Positions 48,938 to 58,448 of a DNA stretch of 64,000 bases are shown one piece after another. The first letter of the stretch is position 1. The number at the start of each line of letters is the position of its first letter. Position numbers and translations under genes: made by a program. The stretch comes from Motacilla alba alba. Taxonomy: Eukaryota > Chordata > Aves > Passeriformes > Motacillidae. Below the pieces are notes generated by a model that searched no databases, was not told the origin of the DNA, and saw only the letters and a program-made list of their open reading frames with translations. The stretch covers positions 372,001 through 436,000 of the forward strand of contig NC_052045.1 in NCBI RefSeq assembly GCF_015832195.1, read 5' to 3'.

Positions 48938-49077
48938 GGTTGGTTTGGGTTGGTTCAGTTCAGGTTGGTTTGGTTCGGTTCAGGTTGGTTTGGGTTGGTT
49001 CAGTTCAGGTTGGTTTGGTTTGGTTGAGTTCAGGTTGGTTTGGTTTGGTTGAGTTCAGGTTGGTTTGGTTGAGTTCA
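48938..49077. repeat. 20/25-bp G/T-rich minisatellite, six units
   Basis: Units are built from pentamers: GGTTGGTTTGGGTTGGTTCA + GTTCA (25 bp) or the shorter GGTTGGTTTGGTTCGGTTCA (20 bp). Starts are near 48938 (25), 48963 (20), 48983 (25), 49008 (25), 49033 (25) and 49058 (20). The plus strand is nearly devoid of A and C. Decayed G/T-rich sequence (GTTTG, GGGTTT words) continues to about 49155. It superficially resembles telomeric repeats but has no TTAGGG. Confidence 0.92.
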
Positions 49078-49162
49078 GTTTGCTTTGGTGGGTTCTTTGG
49101 TTTGTTTTTGTTTGGGTTTGTCTGTTTGTTGGTTTGGGTTTTTCTTTGCTTTGCTTTTCCAG

Positions 49163-49684
49163 GCAGAGGGCCGAGCAGGGTGCAGAGCAGGGTCCAGGGC
49201 AGGGTGCAGGGCAGGGTCCAGGGCAGGGCGCAGAGCAGGGTGCAGAGCAGGGCGCAGAGCAGGGTCCAGAGCAGGGCGCAGGGCAGGGTGCAGGGCAGGG
49301 CGCAGAGCAGGGTGCAGGGCAGGGTGCAGGGCAGGGTCCAGAGCAGGGTGCAGGGCAGGGTGCAGGGCAGGGTGCAGGGCAGGGTCCAGAGCAGGGTGCA
49401 GGGCAGGGTGCAGGGCAGGGTGCAGAGCAGGGTGCAGGGCAGGGTGCAGAGCAGGGTGCAGGGCAGGGTCCAGGGCAGGGTGCAGAGCAGGGTCCAGAGC
49501 AGGGTGCAGGGCAGGGTGCAGGGCAGGGTCCAGAGCAGGGTGCAGGGCAGGGTGCAGGGCAGGGCGCAGAGCAGGGTCCAGAGCAGGGTCCAGAGCAGGG
49601 TGCAGGGCAGGGCGCAGGGCAGGGTCCAGAGCAGGGTGCAGGGCAGGGCGCAGGGCAGGGTCCAGAGCAGGGCGCAGGGCAGGT
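49163..49684. repeat. 12-bp G-rich minisatellite, about 43 copies
   Basis: Tandem CAGGGTGCAGAG-type dodecamers varying at two places (GTGCAG/GTCCAG/GCGCAG and AGAG/AGGG). Variants are interleaved irregularly. The plus strand carries GGG triplets at regular spacing, so quadruplex and R-loop formation are plausible. Twelve is a multiple of three, so three plus-strand frames and one minus frame stay open (up to 354 codons, encoding Gln/Gly/Ala or Arg/Val/Gln repeats); these are by-products of the array. A polypyrimidine tract ending TTTGCTTTTCCAG at 49161 abuts its left end. Confidence 0.95.
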
Positions 49685-50379
49685 CCTGGCTCTCACTGAG
49701 AGGGGCTGCGCAGTCCAGCTTGCCCCAGTCCCATCCCCTCTTGCTGGCTCTGCAGTGGGAGCAGCACCCATCGTCTTTTCTCCTTTAGCTCCTTACAGCT
49801 CACACCGCAAGCCCTTTGGATCTCACAAATAGATGTGTGCTCCCCAGCACAGCGCCTGGCGCTTCCAGCTGGCGCCTCCCAACGGTCTGCTAATTAAAAT
49901 ATAAACCTTGTAGTGCCGTAGATTGATTGCATTGTCCTAAGCAGTGGAAACCTTGAGATAGCTTAGAGGGAAGGGCTGAAGTAGAAAATAAAGCCACTGC
50001 TTTTCACACACAGTAAGGCCAATTAGCCCTGCCTGTTGTGATGTTCTGTAGAGGTCTGTCCAAAAACTCCCCGAGCGAATCACTGCTTCACTTTTACAAG
50101 TTATGGTTTCCAGTGATCCTGAACTCTTCTTGAAAGCCGACTTGCAGTAATTTATGTATTGTAATAATAATGAGATTTGTAATAATTATCAGTCTGCAGG
50201 GCTGTTAATTATAAATTTAAAATGGTGTATCACAAACTAAACAACTACTTTAAGAAATCCCCATAGCTCTATATTTAAAACAAAAAATAGTCCCCTGCAC
50301 GCTGTATTAAAAAAAAAAAAAGTAAAAAGTCAAGCTTGATCCATAAGCTGACAATAGTGAGGAAATTCAGACATGAGCA
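49685..50379. promoter_or_regulatory. Unique AT-rich, conserved-looking flank of the hairpin
   Basis: After about 49860 the sequence is AT-rich, CpG-poor and rich in TAAT-type words (CTAATTAAAATATAAACC near 49890, GTAATAATAATGAGA near 50160, GTTAATTATAAATTTAAAAT near 50204). No frame, no recognised repeat. The texture is that of conserved non-coding DNA. This is inference from composition; no alignment was possible. Confidence 0.35.
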
Positions 50380-50493
50380 GGGAAGTGTTCCATATGTTCT
50401 CCACTACCTAGGCACAACTGGGTGCCTCTTTAATGATGAGCTGAATGCTCCCTGTTGTGCCTAGGTACTGCAGAACATATGGCGTGTTTTCCC
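50380..50493. ncRNA. Candidate hairpin RNA (microRNA precursor-like) or palindromic MITE
   Basis: A 114-base inverted repeat. Left arm 50380-50422 contains CCATATGTTCT (50390-50400), then CCACTACCTAG and GCACAACTGGG. Right arm 50450-50493 contains CCCTGTTGTGC, CTAGGTACTGC and AGAACATATGG. Pairing is 11/11, 9/11 and 10/11 in three consecutive blocks, plus GGGAA/TTCCC at the base after a 5-6 base internal loop. The apical loop is about 27 bases. Arm length, mismatch pattern and loop size fit a microRNA precursor. A short non-autonomous DNA transposon with long terminal inverted repeats is the alternative; no target-site duplication is obvious. I do not recognise either arm as a known microRNA. 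Strand of any transcript is undetermined. Confidence 0.5.
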
Positions 50494-51082
50494 CCTTAAC
50501 TGTGAATTTCCTTGCTTTTGTCAGTAGGTGTCTTAAGTCTGTTGTGTTTTAATATAGTGTTTGTGCCTCTGAGCACAGGCCAAATTTGGTCTTAGGCAAA
50601 TAGGAGGGTGGACACAGCTGTTGATTATCTCATATTCTTCTTGAAACTATATTTCAGTACATAATCTGTATCTATATAAACACACCTTGTAATTGTTAAT
50701 CAGGACCCTCAGAGTTTAAAAATCATTCCACTGTGCTCCAAACTTAGCATGGATGATAAATGACTGTTTAGTTGCCAATATAGCACAATATTTCAATTTC
50801 CTGCCTTCACAGAGGTATTTCAAAGGTTGAATGGAGTTCATACTCACAGTATGTGTTGCCTAGAACTCTGTGATCTCTTGCTGGCAAACTTTAACCAAAA
50901 CCTTTTCAATTAACTAAACGCATTCCTTGTGGAAGTCAGCCAACCCAAAGCTGGACAAACAGAGTTTCTGTGCTACTTTGCAATAACCTTTCCCTGCTCC
51001 TGGCTCTGGATAAGCATAGCCAGAGTGAGTTTATTAGTTGATAGCAAGTTATGTGATTGATAAAAAGATTAATGTAACTTTG
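50494..51082. other. AT-rich unique sequence
   Basis: No frame of note and no recognised repeat. Continues the CpG-poor texture seen before the hairpin. Confidence 0.5.
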
Positions 51083-51192
51083 CACTAAATTTTGCTCTCT
51101 GACAGTGATATAATTCCAGTGAAGTTTCCTTTAGTTCTGCTGGAATCCTCATTTACATGGTGTAAAGATGAGTAAAGTTTAGAGCAGAGCAG
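51083..51192. repeat. Ancient amniote palindromic repeat
   Basis: AAATTTTGCTCTCTGACAGT, then GATATAATTCCAGTGAAG, GCTGGAATCCTCATTTACAT, GGTGTAAAGATGAG and TTTAGAGCAGAGCAGAA. The two ends (AATTTTGCTCT and AGAGCAGAGCAGAA) are imperfect inverted copies. The interior follows the sauropsid repeat with 'gagttactcctgatttacaccagtgtaaatgagagcagaat' wording. Strongly diverged. Confidence 0.5.
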
Positions 51193-52135
51193 AAATCCCC
51201 CTGACAAAAGCCCAGGACACTGAGGTGTGAGCCTAACCAGCCTGGGTCAGTCTGAGGCTTGGTTCTGCTGCTGTTTGCTGAGGCCCTGGGGGTTGGGGCT
51301 GTGCTGCTGACTGCTGGAACTACAGGCACTGAGGAATACCTGTCTTCTTGGGCAAAGCTGGGAGAAAAACCCTCCCACAGCTCAAAACTCGCCACTGGAA
51401 TTCCCCAAGAACGGTCCTGGAGGAGTATTCTGCATGAAAACCACCGCGTGCTCTCTGTGTGTCTGTACTCCTGTGGAGCACATCTGTTGTTGGCCCCTCT
51501 GGGGACAGGTGGCTGGGCTGGAGGGACCTTTTGCCTGAGCTGGTGCATTTTTGTGCCCAACATGTGCTGCAGTGGTAGCCAGGAACATTTGTAAAAGACA
51601 GCTTGTTCTAGCCACACCGAGCTCCAGATTTTCTTTGGGTAAGTCCTTATTAAACTCATTTGCTTTGATATGAAAATGCCAGCCCAAACAGTTCCCTGTT
51701 CAGAGCAGCGTCTGAATATTTATCAGTGGAAGATGACATGAGGGGAGATGAGGTTGCATGCACTGGTGGAGGACATGCCTTGTCTCCCAGATAAACTGTT
51801 TGTCATTTCTGCCCTCCTTTAGTGTCACAGCCTGGATCTACCACAGCTTATGAAGTCAGAGTCAGGCTGATCTCGTTTACCTGGGGCTGGACAGGTGACC
51901 TGCAGCTCTCTCTGGAGGGTCACCAGGCAGTCAGGTTTGCTGTCCTCAACGCCAGCTGCTCTCTGTGCCTTTGCACTCAGGCTTTGTCACTGTCCATGAA
52001 TGCCAGTGTGCTTCCTTGTTCGTGGGCCCACGTGCACAAGGGTAGGAATGGTTTTCATGAAAAGCCACTGCTTGGGCCATGAAACAGCAACTGCTTTAAT
52101 GTGTGTATCAACAACATGCAGCCCCTGCGCAGTTA
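51193..52135. other. Unique sequence, no gene seen
   Basis: A 168-codon minus-strand frame (51153-51659) and a 111-codon plus-strand frame overlap the same stretch. Neither has a recognisable domain; the minus frame begins inside the old repeat at its 3' side. Treated as chance. Confidence 0.5.
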
Positions 52136-52216
52136 TCCCATCCCATCCCATCCCATCCCATCCCATCCCATCCCATCCCATCCCATCCCATCCCATCCCA
52201 TCCCATCCCATCCCAT
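52136..52216. repeat. Pure TCCCA pentanucleotide microsatellite (about 16 copies)
   Basis: 81 bases of uninterrupted TCCCA (GGGAT on the other strand). The absence of interruptions implies recent expansion and probable length polymorphism. The minus strand has a GGG every five bases, so it can form quadruplex structures. Frames through it (for example repeated Pro-Ser-His-Pro-Ile) are artefacts. Confidence 0.98.
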
Positions 52217-53077
52217 CTCTGTCCTGACTGGCAGTTGGCTCAAAGGGAACCTTCTCCAGCTGCAGAGCAGCCAATTCCAAAGCGCTGGAGGGGGCTATTT
52301 TCCATCTCTTTTCCACTTACATTCCTGCTTCATTCTCTGTCTTTACTCGGTGCCTCTGGGTGCTCTGGCTTATCCCACCCAAGCACAAGGGCTCTCCTGG
52401 CCAGAGGATGTCACCTGTGCGGGTGCCCAGGACTCTGCAGGGTGAGCTGCCATCGTCCCCCTGCCCGCAGGCTCCGTGGGGCCTCTCAGCAGTGGCCACG
52501 CTGTACTCCACTCCCTTCTTTTTCTGTTTCTTTGAGGGCATGTGCCTTTTGAACAGCAGAAACCACACAGAATTTTGCCATGTGCTGCAGCTGGACACAC
52601 CATGAGTCAGTCCTTTAGTATGTGCAGAAATCAATATTTGACCACAAACACCCCCAGGCCCCAAATGGCCCTTGTTTTGCCTATGGAAAGATAATTTGCC
52701 TATTTCAGCTGGAGTCTGGATAAGGCACCCTAATGAGCCATGGCCACCTCTGGTTTTGTGACTGGGTCACCAAATATATTGCATAAAAGATATAAAATAT
52801 ATTGCATTTTTATTGTCGCACCACCATTTCTGTTTTCTTTTAAAGAACCTTCTTGTGGAGCTCAAAAAGGGAGGAGAAAAGAGAAATATTTGCTTGTTGC
52901 TTTGCAGCTGGCTCCCAAAGCACTGAGCTGTGTCTTTAAGGCAGTACAGACCCAGTAATCCAGTAAATACTGTGTTGAATAATGCAAAGGATAATTACTT
53001 ATCAGACCACACAAACGACTGACGCTCCAGCAGAGGGTTCTGTGCTGCAGGCTGGGTGCAGCTGGGCCAGGGCTGTG
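52217..53077. other. Unique spacer between two tandem arrays
   Basis: Frames of 70-149 codons on both strands show no domain. AT-rich at 52.7-53.0 kb. No transposon recognised. Confidence 0.5.
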
Positions 53078-53350
53078 CTGGAGCCCAGCTCCGTGGCAGT
53101 GAGGAGGGCTCTGCTGCTCTCTGGAGCTCCGTGGCAGTTTGGGGGGCTCTGCTGGAGCCCAGCTCCGTGGCAGTTTGGGGGGCTCTGCTGCTCCCTGGAG
53201 CTCCGTGGCAGTTTGGGGGGCTCTGCTGCTCTCTGGAGCTCCGTGGCAGTTTGGGGGGCTCTGCTGCTCTCTGGAGCTCCGTGGCAGTTTGGGGGGCTCT
53301 GCTGGAGCCCAGCTCCGTGGCAGTTTGGGGGGCTCTGCTGCTCTCTGGCA
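53078..53350. repeat. 37/38-bp mosaic minisatellite, seven copies
   Basis: AGCTCCGTGGCAG recurs at 53087, 53124, 53161, 53199, 53237, 53275 and 53312. After the shared core (AGCTCCGTGGCAGTTTGGGG + GGCTCTGCTG) each unit ends either GAGCCC or CTCTCTGG/CTCCCTGG. The order of endings is A-B-A-B-B-B-A-B, so two unit types are shuffled. The first unit has GTGAGGAG in place of GTTTGGGG and is the most diverged. Because 37 and 38 are not multiples of three, the open frames across it (up to 259 codons, minus) survive only because stops are absent in all phases. Confidence 0.95.
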
Positions 53351-56300
53351 CTGATGCCCCGTGCTGCCCTGGCCTGGGGCTCTCCAGGCGTTCCCAGAGA
53401 CTGCAGGGCTCCTCAGATTCTCACCGGGCACTCTGGCTGCATGAGACATCAGGAGGCTTTTGGTGCAGCATGTAAGAGATAGAAAGAGTGTCTCAGTGCA
53501 GGAATTTCTCCATTTTCCATGTGGGCTCACTGCAAAATCATACTTTGTGATTAGCGCCCAGCTACACCACCCTAGGGAGCAGTTGCCTGTTCCAGCTGGC
53601 TCCAGGGATCTCTTGGGTTCCAATTCATTTATATTTTCCACTCCTTTATTTTTTAACCCTTCTATTTGTCTTAGACTCCACCACCCTGGGCAGTTTGTGT
53701 CACAGTGGCCTACATGCTGATGAAAAATAACTAATTTTTCTTTGCAATCCCCTTATTCACTGTTATTATCCATTGAAGTACCCTGGAAATCCATTTTTCC
53801 AGTTACTAATTTTTACTTTCATTAATTATTTTCTCCTTCACACACCCCCACAGTCACTCACCCCTCCCCTCAGCCCAGACCATTTCTCAGTCACCACAGT
53901 TTTGAACTATGTTTTCACGATGGGGAGAACCTTCCATGGGTTGTGTTCCTTCCCTTCAGATAGGTTTTCACTTCTTTTTGAATTCTACCTGTTTGGCTTA
54001 AATAACCTCTTGAACCTTGCTGTTTTCCCATGCTAATTTTATTTTTCTTGCCTTCCGTGTTTCTTTGAAAAGCTGTGCATTCCTTCTGGGACTCTATTAT
54101 GGTTGCTTAAGTAGCCTCCATGCTGAGTTGAAGGATTTTAATTTCCTCACTTCTGACTTCAGGGCCTTTTTGACTGGCTTCCTCTTTTTTTTTTTTTTTT
54201 TTTTTTTTAAATCCCCTTTCTAAAGCTTAATGTCACAGTGCTAGGTTTTGTTGCATTCCCTCCCACAAGGACACTGAACTTAATTACACTATGCCCCTTT
54301 GTACTTAGTGATTCAGCTAGAGTGAGTTCTTCAACTCTGCATGTCATTTGCACTGCTAAAGGGGCACTTTGTTGGTATTTTTTTAAGCAAGAAAGGTAAG
54401 TTTCAACAGTTATCTTGATTTATAACCCAAAGGGAGCAGCTCCTCAAAGAGCTCTACAGCCCAATGAATGTTGCCCTCATCCAGTGCACTTCTCTGAATT
54501 TGCATTTCCTCATCATGGCCAGGGTTGATTAGGAGAGCTGATTCTGCAGGAGAGTTTGGGGATTTGGTTGGGTAGAGAAGACCAAGGACTGGACTTACTG
54601 AGCAGAGTGACCAAGGAGAAGCCTGTCTTCCACGGGTGTCTTGGTACCTGGAGACAGGGTGTCTCTGTGTCCTGTGGGAGCTCCGGGGTTTCCAGCTGTC
54701 CCAGGGCTGCAGGACCGTGTCTGACATCATGGGAATGCCTCCCCATCACAGCCTGGCCATGAGACTGCAGCTCCTGCCACCCTGGCCTCTGAGAGTCCCT
54801 GTGCCAGAATCAGAGCTGGGCGCAGTCCCCAGGGCAGTGGTCCCTAAAGACTTGGCTGCTCGTCTCAGAGGTGTGGGAGAAATCCCTTCTTGCTCCGCAG
54901 ACTGGTACACGACTCACTGCTTCTGTTCTTCCCTCCTGCTTCAGCAGTGTGTCTGCAGGAAGCCTCTTGACTGCTGCTCAAGCTTTTGTGATTTATCTGC
55001 CCTTCCTCCTGTGCCCCAGCAAAGTGCCCCCCATTCTTTTTTGGGATGCCAGGATCCCCTGGGGCTCAGCTAAGAGGCAGGGTAAGGAAGGGTGGTTGCT
55101 GGTCGGTTTGAGCACTGCTCTCTGCTTCACTGACCACCTCTTGTGCTGCTGAGCTGTGTCCCTGGGTGTCCCCCAGAGGGACGCCTGCCTGTGCAGGGCT
55201 CAACTGGAATTTTTCCCTTCTCCTTCACAGTCAGAGACCTTGTTACTGACACGTAGCTGACAGCATGCCTCTCCCTGCCTTGTATGCTCGGTTTGCCCGT
55301 TTCCTACTTTAAATAACACCCTTGTGCCTTGTCAGGTTTTTTAAACGCCCTGCTCTGATTCAGCATCCTCTGTGGAGTAGCCCTGCTTCATCCTTGCTTT
55401 CCCAAACAAGGAAGAATATTTTGGGCTGTGGTTGTACAGTTTTCACCACCTTCTCTGCACCCAGAGCCGGGGCCTTGGCCGCTGGCACGGGCAGGAGTTT
55501 GGTTTCTTTATCTTCAAGGCAAGGAACTGCAAGAATAAAAGTTCAGCAAACACTCCTGATGGTGTTTCATGGTGAAGTGCAGGAGGAAGCATTTTCTGTT
55601 TCTTTGTGATTAACAGGGAATTTTAACTCCCTGGATCCCCGTATGAGCTGACCACAGTGGCTTCTTCAGCGTGCTGGAATCTCCTTGGTGTGGGGAAGAC
55701 TGGAGTCTGTGCAGCTGAGCACCAGGGCGAGGACCCACGGCTGAACCTCGTGGGGAGGGAATTGCAGAAGAGAACTCGGGTAATCTGGGGTTTTGTGAAC
55801 ATTCCTGAGGATGGTTGGCACCCATTCGATCGCAATGCAGTGAGATCCCATTCTGGGTCTAAGCTAGACTGGAAAACATAATATGCCTGCTTCATATCAA
55901 TGCTCCAATTAATTTAATGGAAATTTGTGCTTGTTCAGGTTGGAAACCATATGGAGTTGTCTCATACGTCAGACAGAAGAATGAAAGCCAGCAGCAGAAA
56001 TTTCAGTGCATAAACCCACTTGGAGATCCCACCATAGGTACTTTGGAAGCAGTCTCAGGCTGCTGAATTACTTCTCTACAACAATATTCTGCAACTAATA
56101 ATTAGCATGAAGGAAATTACTTTAGCATGTCTTCATGACATTTTAAAGATTTGCTGTCTGGGATGTGAAATATGGTCAAAGTAGCCAGCTTGTAATTTCA
56201 TTTCAAGGAATCTGCTGCCAAAAAGATAATTTTTCTAGAATTTCAAGTGGGAAAAATGCAAATTTAAGGCATGAATAGTAGGAACAAAAATTTTGTATGT

Positions 56301-58319
56301 GAATTTTGAAAAAAACACATTATTTTGGTAATGCCTTACATTTGCCAGGTAATTATTGTAATAATTTGATATGTAGAAGTGAAGAAGGTTTGAAACTGGA
56401 AGACAAATGTTGCTTAAAATCACATTCTGCCCCCATTTTCATGCCAAAATTGTCTTCCCAAATTTTCAAGATAATTGCAAATGCTTCCAAAATAGTTCAA
56501 CACACGAGACATTACTTGCTTTTGGAAGGGAAAAAAATGCACTTAGCAGAGGCAAACCTTTATTTAATTAGGCACAGTGTAAAGGTTTCTTGTATTCCTT
56601 TGCAGTTACACGGCCGTGAGAGACTGGGGAGTACCTGAAGGGTAACTCCTACTGGGACTAATTCAGTCCAGACAGCTCCAAGTATGTTCATTAAGCTCTG
56701 GCTGGGTTTCACAGGTGGGGAAGGTTAGAAAGCAACAGATAGAGAATGGTCCTGATTGTGTTGAGCATAAAACACCATTTGTTTCACAAGTAAGAAGGGA
56801 ACTAAATCGGCACGTCCTGAGGAGTACTATCCCGCTGCTAGAAGTCAGCTCTCTTTTTTATTTATTTTTTATTTTCTTGCTACATTTTCAAGCCTCAGTG
56901 TAAAGCAGCTAGGATGCAGAAACCCTAAGCTCATAAATCAGGGGGCTGCTGAAAAGATGCCAAGGTTTAAACTGCCATGGGGCTTTCAGACTTGTAATAC
57001 GTCAGGAAAAGAGGGAATTTTAAATAAGTGTTATGGTTGGCAAGAGAGAGAGAGGGAGAGAATAGAACTGGGTTTAATTCCAAAGTTTTAAAACAGAGCC
57101 AAATAGGCTTGAAAGTCAACTGGTGTAGCAGTTAAAATGCTACTCTACATTGACTACTGCTTTCTCTTCACTTTTGAAGAATTGACAATAAGAGGGGCAA
57201 AGTGTGTTGGAATGCACAGTAACTATGTCAAAATATTGAGTACTCCATTGTTGAATTAGACAATCTTTAGAGGGTTGCTAGTTAAGAAGAAACATTACAA
57301 GGGCTGAGTGCAGATGTGTCTGAGGGCTGCAGAGCTCTGTGGACACTGCGGGCCATGACAGTGGCCATGTGGGGAAAGAAGAGATGTTCCTCCATTGCCT
57401 GTAGCAACTTCTGCTTGGAAAAACCATGGGTGGGACCTGGTGTCTGCGGGGCTGCCAACATCTGGTGCCCTGGAAGGTCAGAAAGCAAGAGCAAGATTTC
57501 TGCAGATCCCGAAGGTGAGGGAGCCTCACCCTTCAGAAATCACCTGTCCGAGGGAAGGGCTTTGCTGTGAATCAGGGACTCAGCCTGTAAGGCCCATTTT
57601 TTATAATCTTGGGTTATTGTATATAATCCCCAAGCTCTGCATTAGGGAGACTAAAAGGGCAAGAAGTCAAGTAAACTGTAAATCTCCACTGTCACAGATG
57701 TATCAAAACTTTAGTGGTATTTGATATTTTTGTTAAAATCTCAGGTCCTGAAATCACACAGAACTGGAAATTCCCCTTTTTCTTTTGTGGCCTCTCTCTC
57801 ACTCCCCCTTTATCCTTTTTATTTTGTTTTCTGTGTTTTTAATATAGTTCCATTACTTGAACAGGACTAATTTCCTGACCCATTAGACCAATAATGGTTT
57901 TGCCATTCTTTAGCTGTTAAATGCTGACCTAGCCTTGACTTGCGCCAACAAATTGTTCACATTAGGAACAGGATTTTGGGATGTGAGCCAAAGCTTTTAC
58001 AGGAGAGAGTAGAGATGAGTGTGGGCCCACCAGAGCATTGGTGGAGGTGGAAACAGTTGCCATCTGGGCTGGCATGAGTCCCTCTGACACACGGGCGATG
58101 CAGCGTGGCAAAGTCCTGTGACAAATGTTTGTTGGCTGCTCCATCTTCACTTCCCTGAGGAGAAGCATCGTAGATATTCAGTTCATAACCTTTGAAAAGC
58201 CTGTGCTCACCTTTCAATATTTGTCTTGCAACACCAGCATATTCAAAGGCTTGGTTTTTATGTTTGGAATAGAATTTTCTAGGCAGCTTAGCTCCCATCC
58301 AGTGCAGACCCTGGGACTG
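53351..58319. other. Unique non-coding desert
   Basis: No exon recognised over 5 kb. T run of 24 at 54185-54208. GA-rich simple patch (GAGAGAGAGAGGGAGAG) at 57043-57060. A GC-richer patch at 54.6-55.1 kb opens chance frames (145 codons). AT-rich, TAAT-containing sequence at 55.9-56.6 kb. No transposon recognised in the remainder. Confidence 0.5.
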
Positions 58320-58448
58320 CCCCAGATGATAAGAGCACAATGCTAAAAACCACCAGGGTGGCAGGTTTGATTCCCATGTGGGTCATTCACTAAAGAGTTG
58401 GACTTGAGGTTTTTTGTGGGTCCTTTCCAACTCAGAATATTCTGCTGT
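58320..58448 (+). mobile_element. tRNA-Ile/CR1 composite SINE (TguSINE1-like)
   Basis: The 5' part (58330-58385) parallels tRNA-Ile from the D-stem onward: AGAGC, TGCTAAAAAC at the anticodon arm (tRNA has TGCTAATAAC), a variable region, GGTTTGATTCC as the RNA polymerase III B box (tRNA GGTTCGATCCC), then a 3' acceptor remnant GTGGGTCA. The A-box end is missing or eroded. The 3' part (58395-58447) is a CR1 tail: GAGTTGGACTTGAGG, GTGGGTCCTTTCCAACTCAG, AATATTCTG. This tRNA-Ile head plus CR1 tail is the TguSINE1 design, mobilised in trans by CR1. The element is diverged and its promoter incomplete. Confidence 0.8.

Noticed and set aside
48938..49155. GGTTTG/GGGTT repeats as interstitial telomeric sequence
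   Set aside because: No TTAGGG units. The period is 20/25 bp built from GGTTG, GTTTG and GTTCA pentamers.
48724..49832. Frames of 204-354 codons rich in Gln/Gly, Arg/Val or Cys/Pro
   Set aside because: By-products of the 12-bp array; three plus frames and one minus frame are open together.
51153..51659. 168-codon minus-strand frame
   Set aside because: Chance-length, no domain, and overlaps an ancient non-coding repeat at its 3' side.
53078..53350. 37-38 bp repeats as a CRISPR-like array
   Set aside because: Units are contiguous with no unique spacers, and the DNA is vertebrate.
58320..58390. Functional tRNA-Ile gene
   Set aside because: The acceptor and D-arm 5' half are missing, the anticodon loop is changed, and the body runs directly into a CR1 tail, so it is a SINE.
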